DNA from: WFZT01 sp964398355
GTDB lineage: Bacteria; Hydrothermota; Hydrothermia; B15-G9; WFZT01
Length of the DNA: 5,036 nt
NCBI GenBank assembly: GCA_964398355.1
Contig: CAYNMM010000087.1
Coordinates: 1 to 5,036, forward strand
Reading direction: 5' to 3'
In this document: positions 1 to 5,036 of the stretch, one piece after another
Position numbering within the stretch: the stretch's first letter is position 1
Layout: every line of letters begins with the position of its first letter
The notes under the pieces: model-generated
Told to the model about the DNA's origin: nothing
Databases searched by the model: none
The model's input: only the letters and a program-made list of their open reading frames with translations
Made by a program: the position numbers and the translations under genes

Positions 1-280
1 CACCAGATTTCACCGGAAAGAGCAGAATTCTCAGGTCGGTCAACACAAGGGCACCACTGTGGAGTTCTCCCTTCTCGGGACCGAAATAGGCTTTCTTCAG
101 GTCGTCATTCAGGTTAATTGCTTCACGAAGTGCGCCCTTGAGTCCGGATGCTTCCACTTTGGGCCAGCCAGTATGCCGTTCTCGCTGTATGGGAAGATCA
201 ACGAGTCCCAGTTCTGCCCCAGTCCCTGCATGGAGTGGGGTCTCAACGGTTACAAACAATACAGCTCCTTTACGCACCAT
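1..280 (-). CDS. cmr4: Cmr4, type III-B backbone RAMP and target-RNA nuclease (3' end cut by window edge)
   Basis: N-terminal 93 codons of Cmr4, the Cas7-like subunit that forms the helical backbone of the Cmr complex and cuts bound target RNA at 6-nt intervals. Translating from the ATG at 280 gives a near-consensus Cmr4 N-terminus: ETPLHAGTG at 13-21, then LGLVDLPIQRERHTGWPKV at 24-42, SGLKGALRE at 45-53, YFGPE at 65-69 and ALVLTDLRILLFPVKS at 77-92. D28, in the VDLPIQRE loop, corresponds to the catalytic aspartate of P. furiosus Cmr4 (D26, from memory), so the RNase site appears intact. The frame is open to the left edge; the family is typically around 300 residues, so about two thirds is missing. 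The start is chosen because the next in-frame codons upstream contain no start and then reach the cmr3 TGA. Cmr5 and Cmr6 genes would be expected next, outside the window. Confidence 0.95.
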   Translation of the reverse strand, partial: MVRKGAVLFVTVETPLHAGTGAELGLVDLPIQRERHTGWPKVEASGLKGALREAINLNDDLKKAYFGPEKGELHSGALVLTDLRILLFPVKSG

Positions 281-288
281 ACTTATGA

Positions 289-293
289 CCCCC
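289..293 (-). promoter_or_regulatory. Ribosome binding site of cmr4
   Basis: A run of five G preceded by A-rich sequence (AAAAAGGGGGT on the minus strand), 8 nt before the cmr4 ATG. It is weaker and less canonical than the sites of cmr2 and cmr3, and it lies immediately after the cmr3 TGA, in the only true intergenic gap of the window. It supports the ATG at 280. Confidence 0.65.
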
Positions 294-298
294 TTTTT

Positions 299-1435
299 TC
301 AAATCTTGCCCGTGAGGGCAAATCCGTATCCCTCATCGGGGTTAACCTCAGAAATATTTTTACAATGGAACTCTTTAAGGGCGTCCTCAACGGACCCCTT
401 TGTCACCTCAAAAACATAGACACTTCCCTCAGGAACCGCTCTGTAAAGGGTTTTGGGACCCTTCTTCTGGATATCCCAGCCGGAGATCACCTTATAACCC
501 GGGATATTGGCGGAGACGAGGTTCACCCGAATGCCCTTTTTTTCCAACTCCTCACAGATCCTTTGTGGATACCAGGTGTTTTCAAAGATTGCCGGGGTCA
601 GGAGATAGACCACAAAGCGTTGTTCTGCGTCTGGAATATCAAACTTTTCCACGGGGTCTATGTTGATTTCCTGGACGGTGGCGGTCCGTCTTTCGCCACC
701 GAGAGTGAAGATCCCTTCAAGGGATTCTTCCGTCCCTTCAACAAGTGCCACAATGGAGATACCTTCCTGAAACCTGTGGTGATCAACGCGATAAAGTTTG
801 CCAACTTTAGAGGTTCTGGTGGTTCTATCACGAGCAATCCCCGTTTTTGATTCAGAGATGAAAAACTTCTCCACACACTCAAGGTCTTCACTTTGTAATT
901 CCTTCGCTTGTAAGTAGTTCATAAGTCCATCACGGTTGATCCAGTATCCGGAAACCGATTCGGCATCTTCGCGGGTGTAAAAGAAGGACTGGACATGGAC
1001 AGGGCTCACAGGTTTCACTACAGTTCCCTTGAGACCACGGAGTCCTGTGGCGAAAATCCGGAAATTCTTCGTGCAACCTTCTGAACCTTTTTGCTGGTCC
1101 TCTTCCGCTTGTTCTGTTTCCTCAACAGCGGACAGATTTGCCGGCAACGGGAAGTAGAACTCCACATTCCCCTCGTCAGAGGATTTCGCCAGGGTGAAAT
1201 ATTTGAGTTTCAGGGTCCCTTTTCTGGAAGGAGTTCCGATGTCATCGTATCCGTCCCCGGAAACGAAGCGATGGAAATCCCTTTTTGAGAGGATCATGCT
1301 TCGTATTGCCCCATAGAGGGTACCCGGAAGGGGCAGGGGATAGGATTTTGCCCAGTCCTGTTCCCCTGCAGTAAAGGGCATAGGGGACCTGAAAAAGAGT
1401 GGGTCCAAGGGTGTGATTTTCAAAACTTTTGGCAT
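299..1435 (-). CDS. cmr3: Cmr3, type III-B RAMP subunit (Cas5-like)
   Basis: Complete 378-residue Cmr3, the Cas5-like RAMP protein that pairs with Cmr2 and binds the 5' tag of the crRNA at the foot of the complex. Family marks seen: KITPLDPLFFRSPMPF at 6-21; LPLPGTLYGAIRS at 34-46, the usual Cmr3 N-terminal signature; GIARDRTTRT at 199-208 followed by GKLYRVDHHRF; FTLGGERR at 243-250; LLTPAIF at 278-284; GWDIQKKGPK at 319-328 with AVPEGSVY at 333-340; and the C-terminal GYGFALTGKI. The ATG lies one base after the cmr2 TAA with a strong Shine-Dalgarno, so the start is secure. The gene ends in TGA, 18 nt before cmr4 and in the same reading frame as it. An acidic, low-complexity stretch near 104-120 (rich in E and Q) interrupts the N-terminal half and is probably a disordered loop. 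No catalytic function is known for this family; its role is structural and RNA-binding. Confidence 0.95.
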   Translation of the reverse strand: MPKVLKITPLDPLFFRSPMPFTAGEQDWAKSYPLPLPGTLYGAIRSMILSKRDFHRFVSGDGYDDIGTPSRKGTLKLKYFTLAKSSDEGNVEFYFPLPANLSAVEETEQAEEDQQKGSEGCTKNFRIFATGLRGLKGTVVKPVSPVHVQSFFYTREDAESVSGYWINRDGLMNYLQAKELQSEDLECVEKFFISESKTGIARDRTTRTSKVGKLYRVDHHRFQEGISIVALVEGTEESLEGIFTLGGERRTATVQEINIDPVEKFDIPDAEQRFVVYLLTPAIFENTWYPQRICEELEKKGIRVNLVSANIPGYKVISGWDIQKKGPKTLYRAVPEGSVYVFEVTKGSVEDALKEFHCKNISEVNPDEGYGFALTGKI

Positions 1436-1436
1436 G

Positions 1437-4310
1437 TTATTCCTCCTTCTCCGGTTTGGCGAACCTTGTGTAAAGCAACCCCATCTCTACCAGGTTCACA
1501 AGCGCGTGGATGTCGTTGTTTAACCTGTGGAGGAGAGCGAAGACTTCGTCGCTGACATGGGAAAATAAGTTTTCCTTCTCCTTCTGAGAGAGCTTCTGTG
1601 TGAACCTGGTGTGTCGCCTGATTGCCCGGTTGATGAGGGGGATGAAGAACTCAAGGTCCGCTTCTGTCCCCTTGCCTGACGGTCCTATGAGGGCAGTAGC
1701 GAGGTCATGGACCTCTTTAAGCAGGCGTCGGGAGAGCCAGAATATCCGACTTTCTTCATCGGTGGGTTTATGGAAGTAAGAGAAAACCTGTTCTGCTGAT
1801 TCAAGGAGATCAGGATGGTCCTCTATGAACCACTTGGCACCCGTTTCCGTGATTTCACCGGAGTGTTTCAGCCATGTCATGGCGAACGCATTTCTTCCGA
1901 GTTTCCGTGTTGCCTTCTTTTCCATTGCCAGTCCTGTGGAGATCACAAGGGCAAGAGGTGTTTTGTAATGGGCGATCACCACACCTGCAGATAGACTTGC
2001 CCGTGGGCCCATTGTTAACCAGTAGCCGTCTTTGGTTCGTATTACACCTGTTTGGTTGGATTTATCGGGTTCAAAGGTTCCGTCGGGGTTCACTTTCACC
2101 ATACCTGAGTATGCCAGTCTGAGGAGCCTCAGGACCTTCCACAGGTCGCGGAGGTTCACAAAGGCGAGGATATCGTCGCCACCTGCATATATGAGTTGAC
2201 CGAGATGTTGTTCTTCCACAATCTTGGGTGCGATCTTCAGGGCAAAGGTCTGGAGTGCTTTTGCAATACTTGCGTGGTATGCAGGGGTCACGGGACGGAA
2301 CCATTTGTTTTCTTCAAGTTTAAACACCTCCTGAAGTTTGGATCTGAACTCGCCTGGAAGGTTTTTCCATACCTTGGGATGGTAGATGTTGGTTTCGTCA
2401 TTGAGGGGGAATCCCATTTCCCCCGCAAGCCATTTACCCATGTTGTCGCCGTCAATAGCGATGAAAGCATAGTAAGGGCAGGGTTTTCTGCCTTCGTCCT
2501 CCAGCAATTTCTGGAGGGCTTTTTGAGCCCTGTCAAGTTCACTCAGTTCTTTCTCCGTGAACTTCAGTTCCAATGTTCGCTCGGTGACCTCTTTCTGAAG
2601 GGATGCCTCAAAGAACCACTCGCCTTCGGTTATCTCAGAGAGGTGTTTGGCTATCTTCGGTACCGGGCGAATCTTCGGTGAGGTGTTGGTCCTGACATGC
2701 AAGTTCCCAATGGCGGTTTCAAATTCTTTAAGGATTTCAGGTGGTGTTTCTGTCCACTTTTCCATGAAGTCGGCAACGGCAATGTCAGAGACCGAAGGAT
2801 ACGAGAATTTCTGAGGAAACTTTTGTATTTGTTTCTCAAGGACACGGGGAAGGAAACGCTTGATCAAACACACAGCGCAAAGTGCTTCGTTCTTGGGGAG
2901 TTCTCTGAAACCAACCTCAGGCTGGGGTGAGACTGGAAGCCATTCTCTGCGCTCATCATTGAAGTATTGAATCTCCATACCACCAGAAGGCAATTCAACC
3001 TTTCTGACGATGGCGTTTCGTTCACCGCAGAGGTGGCATCGTTCCACGCGGGTATCTGCGGAGCGGGCAGGTTTATCGTTACCTGGTTCTGCAGGTCCGA
3101 ACAAAGGGTCTCTCAGGGACTTTCTTGCAGCCAGAGCTTTCTCTGAATACTTGTAGAGGAATCCGAAAACCGTTCCGACATTGGGTTCGTATTGTGTCTC
3201 CTGTCCCTCGGACAATTCAACGATTGTCTTCATTCGCTCTATGTCTTTTTCGGACAGTGTATCCTGAAGCAACTCCATAGCGTTTTGGTAATCCTTTCTG
3301 CCGTTGTGAGGTTGTGGCAGGGGCAGTGCAATCCAGAAAGGCACAAAGGCAGATTCCAACTGGCGATTAACTGTTCGCTCGAGGTCTACATTTCCATCGA
3401 GATTAAGCTTAACGAGAATTTTGTCAATCCAATCCTTGAGTTGGGAGTTAACGGCTCTGTCACATTTCTCCCCCAGTGCTTTCAGGGTATCAGGATTGGA
3501 CTCCGGTAGGAGCGCAACAAACCGATTGGGGATTGTTGGGCGGATAATTTCGTCGCTATTTTCCAAGAGAATCCAGGGATGGGCCTGGAGATCAGGGTAT
3601 ATTACGATCGTGGGTCCGTATCTCTGGATCACGTTTTCAATCGCTTTAAAGGTGAGGAAGGATAGCGCAAAACTTCCTGCCCAGAAGTCCTGTGCCTTTC
3701 TTGCCTGTTGGATGAAGCTCTGAACTGGACCGACGGTCCAGATGAAAATAGAACCAGTGGCATAGGGTTTTCCTTCGTGCCAAACGGCGGAGGCTGCTGT
3801 TGTGAGTTTCAGGTGGTCCCAGATGGTGTGGTCTGGGACCCGGGTATCGGCGGGAAGCAGGTCCCAGGGGATCTGAGGTGCTTTTTCTCTAAGTTCGTTC
3901 AGGATATGATGCCAGATGTATGCAAGTTTTTCCACATCATTTTTTTCTTTTGTTTTATCACCAAACTCCTGGAGTATTTCATGGAGTGCCTTTCCTGCCG
4001 CATTGTAGTCATCTTCTTCAAGGTTCAGGTGAACTTCTTTACCGAACAACGGGTGTCTGAAACAGATTTCGTTAAATTCCCTGACCTGGTACTTTGGATC
4101 TCTGTTCGCACCTTTGGGGAGGACCATTCGCTCCGTAGCGGAAGCTAGAATGTCCATACCTTTTAGGGCCTCAAGGTCATCGTCTGTGAGAGAGATTCCG
4201 AAGGCAGATGCCAGTTCCTTCGCAGCTTTCTCGTGGCTTACCTTTTTAGCGAGGACCAGAGCCTTGTGAACCGGGTCATGGAAGAAGGCAAGGAGTCGTA
4301 TCCTGCTCAT
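1437..4310 (-). CDS. cmr2: Cmr2 / Cas10, large subunit of the type III-B complex (HD + GGDD)
   Basis: Complete 957-residue Cas10 of the Cmr complex, longer than the roughly 870-residue Pyrococcus furiosus protein (from memory). Domains in order: an N-terminal HD nuclease region with H11-D12-P13 and H15-K16, H26, then D53 in DILASATER; a conserved LPADTR-PDH-IW-HL block at 152-167; the first palm opening with W191 and GPVQSF (194-199) followed by ARKAQDFWAGS; a zinc site C425-x2-C428 and C478-x2-C481; the catalytic palm with DGDNMG (620-625) and GGDD (710-713), followed by AHYK (H781); and a helical C-terminal region. In the family, GGDD polymerises ATP into cyclic oligoadenylate when target RNA binds, the HD domain cuts ssDNA, and the protein holds the crRNA 5' tag with Cmr3. 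Both active sites look intact, so activity is predicted but not shown. The start is set by ATGA overlap with cmr1 and a strong Shine-Dalgarno; the TAA stop is one base before cmr3. Confidence 0.97.
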   Translation of the reverse strand: MSRIRLLAFFHDPVHKALVLAKKVSHEKAAKELASAFGISLTDDDLEALKGMDILASATERMVLPKGANRDPKYQVREFNEICFRHPLFGKEVHLNLEEDDYNAAGKALHEILQEFGDKTKEKNDVEKLAYIWHHILNELREKAPQIPWDLLPADTRVPDHTIWDHLKLTTAASAVWHEGKPYATGSIFIWTVGPVQSFIQQARKAQDFWAGSFALSFLTFKAIENVIQRYGPTIVIYPDLQAHPWILLENSDEIIRPTIPNRFVALLPESNPDTLKALGEKCDRAVNSQLKDWIDKILVKLNLDGNVDLERTVNRQLESAFVPFWIALPLPQPHNGRKDYQNAMELLQDTLSEKDIERMKTIVELSEGQETQYEPNVGTVFGFLYKYSEKALAARKSLRDPLFGPAEPGNDKPARSADTRVERCHLCGERNAIVRKVELPSGGMEIQYFNDERREWLPVSPQPEVGFRELPKNEALCAVCLIKRFLPRVLEKQIQKFPQKFSYPSVSDIAVADFMEKWTETPPEILKEFETAIGNLHVRTNTSPKIRPVPKIAKHLSEITEGEWFFEASLQKEVTERTLELKFTEKELSELDRAQKALQKLLEDEGRKPCPYYAFIAIDGDNMGKWLAGEMGFPLNDETNIYHPKVWKNLPGEFRSKLQEVFKLEENKWFRPVTPAYHASIAKALQTFALKIAPKIVEEQHLGQLIYAGGDDILAFVNLRDLWKVLRLLRLAYSGMVKVNPDGTFEPDKSNQTGVIRTKDGYWLTMGPRASLSAGVVIAHYKTPLALVISTGLAMEKKATRKLGRNAFAMTWLKHSGEITETGAKWFIEDHPDLLESAEQVFSYFHKPTDEESRIFWLSRRLLKEVHDLATALIGPSGKGTEADLEFFIPLINRAIRRHTRFTQKLSQKEKENLFSHVSDEVFALLHRLNNDIHALVNLVEMGLLYTRFAKPEKEE
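1442..1447 (-). promoter_or_regulatory. Ribosome binding site of cmr3
   Basis: AGGAGG within AAGGAGGA on the minus strand, 6 nt before the cmr3 ATG. It overlaps the last codons of cmr2 (Glu-Glu-stop) and supports the start at 1435. Confidence 0.85.
3815..3840. repeat. Perfect 9-bp inverted repeat inside cmr2
   Basis: The arms GGTCCCAGA (3815-3823) and TCTGGGACC (3832-3840) are exact reverse complements around an 8-nt loop. A further GGTCCCA at 3860-3866 could pair with the second arm instead. The repeat lies in codons 157-166 of cmr2, in the conserved PDH-IW-H block, so protein constraint may have produced it. A role as an RNA structure is unproven. Confidence 0.5.
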
Positions 4311-5036
4311 AATTTGACCTCCTGGAGGTTAAATACCTTAAGCTTTTCCGATGATATTTTTTCTTCGATAAATTTTGATAGGAGTTTATAATCATCGCCC
4401 GGGGGATTCGCAAGAACTGATTTATTTATCAAGTTTTTAAATAGATTTTTTAAGTATGGATCTTTCGTCTTTTTTAGGTCAGGTAGCCCACCCTTTGGAA
4501 ATCCGAGTTTTAAGTTCGAGTTGTCCGGTAGAAACTTTGAGGGTATAAAAGTTACTATCCAACTGAATTTCTCATTACCCCAATTTTTAATTTGAATAAA
4601 CAGTGGTGATGCCCGTCGAGTTATCTCTTTCTTACCATGGATAGCACTTACGGAAACTTGCCATGGATATTGGGGAGGAATACCCTTTTTGCGGTCACCT
4701 CTTCTACTCTTGGACATGTAATTATTTGGCAAACCAAAAATTGCTTTTGGAACGGGAGTTTTATAGTTTAAATTTTCACCTGTTGGGTAAATAATACTGG
4801 GAAGATTTTCTGGATGTTCTGCTTTTACCATAAGAGATTTTATATCATGGTAGTAATTAGTTTTTCTAAAACCAATCATTGCTTCACCGATTTCTAAAAG
4901 AGAATCAGACCAGAGTTCTTTTTCCTCTCCGATTATAACCAAACTTCTCTTGGAAAATCTCGTGTATACGGGTGATTCATCGCTTAACGAGCCGAATCTC
5001 TCTTGCACCTTTTTAAAAAATTCGGGCAGGTATTTA
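4307..5036 (-). CDS. cmr1: Cmr1, type III-B RAMP subunit (5' end cut by window edge)
   Basis: C-terminal part of Cmr1, the RAMP (Cas7-like) subunit that sits near the 3' end of the crRNA in the type III-B effector complex. The frame is open to the window edge: codons for KYLPEFFKK precede the GTG at 5008, so that GTG is probably an internal valine and not the start. About 243 codons are visible; family members are usually about 340-480 residues, so the N-terminal RAMP domain with its glycine-rich loop is off the edge. Family marks seen are a LLEIGEAMIGFR helix, AIFGLPNNY, RRASPLFIQI and a PSKFLP segment. It ends in TGA overlapping the cmr2 ATG by 4 bases (ATGA), which points to translational coupling. 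Base composition is about 36% GC, much lower than the following genes, with mostly A/T third positions. The identity is an inference from motifs and from lying directly before cmr2; no frameshift is seen. Confidence 0.9.
   Translation of the reverse strand, partial: KYLPEFFKKVQERFGSLSDESPVYTRFSKRSLVIIGEEKELWSDSLLEIGEAMIGFRKTNYYHDIKSLMVKAEHPENLPSIIYPTGENLNYKTPVPKAIFGLPNNYMSKSRRGDRKKGIPPQYPWQVSVSAIHGKKEITRRASPLFIQIKNWGNEKFSWIVTFIPSKFLPDNSNLKLGFPKGGLPDLKKTKDPYLKNLFKNLINKSVLANPPGDDYKLLSKFIEEKISSEKLKVFNLQEVKL
4317..4323 (-). promoter_or_regulatory. Ribosome binding site of cmr2
   Basis: AGGAGGT on the minus strand, 6 nt before the cmr2 ATG and inside the last codons of cmr1. It is a near-perfect Shine-Dalgarno match and fixes the cmr2 start at 4310. 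Its position within cmr1 fits termination-reinitiation coupling between the two genes. Confidence 0.85.

Noticed and set aside
59..850. A 263-codon plus-strand open frame
   Set aside because: It is antisense to cmr4 and cmr3, which have clear family motifs and Shine-Dalgarno sites; its own translation resembles no family I recognise, and it crosses the cmr3/cmr4 junction.
2196..2681. A 161-codon plus-strand open frame, with similar ones at 3708-4148 and 3192-3509
   Set aside because: All lie antisense within cmr2, over its conserved palm, zinc-site and HD-to-palm regions; they are shadows of the coding strand.
4635..4669. Direct repeat CCATGGATA at 4635-4643 and 4661-4669
   Set aside because: Only 9 bp, with two copies in coding sequence in different codon contexts; not a CRISPR repeat or a mobile-element mark.
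4307..5008. Treating the GTG at 5008 as the cmr1 start
   Set aside because: The frame stays open to the window edge without a stop, no good Shine-Dalgarno precedes this GTG, and a 233-residue Cmr1 would lack its N-terminal RAMP domain.
5011..5020. TTTTAAAAAA as a possible promoter or terminator element
   Set aside because: It lies inside the open cmr1 frame and encodes FFKK-type residues; there is no adjoining stem or paired promoter box.
1..5036. CRISPR array, or gene-sized RNA
   Set aside because: The window is coding from edge to edge on the minus strand, and no regularly spaced repeat of 25-40 bp was seen on either strand.

Overview
The window is a stretch of a type III-B (Cmr) CRISPR-Cas effector operon, read entirely from the minus strand. 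In transcription order, from high to low coordinates, it holds the 3' part of cmr1 (cut by the right edge), a complete cmr2/cas10, a complete cmr3 and the 5' part of cmr4 (cut by the left edge). No CRISPR array, adaptation gene, cas6, ancillary effector, tRNA, insertion sequence, promoter or terminator is visible. There is no gene-free stretch: the largest gap is 18 nt.

The genes are packed as one translationally coupled unit. The cmr1 stop and cmr2 start overlap in ATGA, cmr2 and cmr3 are separated by one base, and cmr3 and cmr4 by 18 nt. Each internal start has a purine-rich Shine-Dalgarno sequence 6-8 nt upstream. By comparison with known cmr loci, cmr5 and cmr6 probably lie beyond the left edge and the 5' end of cmr1 beyond the right edge.

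In the assembled complex, Cmr2 and Cmr3 hold the 5' tag of the crRNA, Cmr4 copies form the backbone and cut the bound target RNA, and Cmr1 sits near the 3' end of the crRNA. Target binding activates Cmr2, which here keeps both its HD nuclease motif and its GGDD cyclase motif. The system is therefore predicted to cut target RNA, degrade ssDNA and make cyclic oligoadenylate.

The host cannot be named. Strong Shine-Dalgarno sites, dense gene packing and Lys/Glu-rich proteins suit a bacterium, perhaps thermophilic, but similar cmr operons also occur in archaea. The cmr1 part is clearly AT-rich (about 36% GC by hand count over 4321-5036), while sampled lines of cmr2, cmr3 and cmr4 are roughly 45-58% GC. 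This suggests the operon may be mosaic. I see a known system with a few local oddities rather than an undescribed one.
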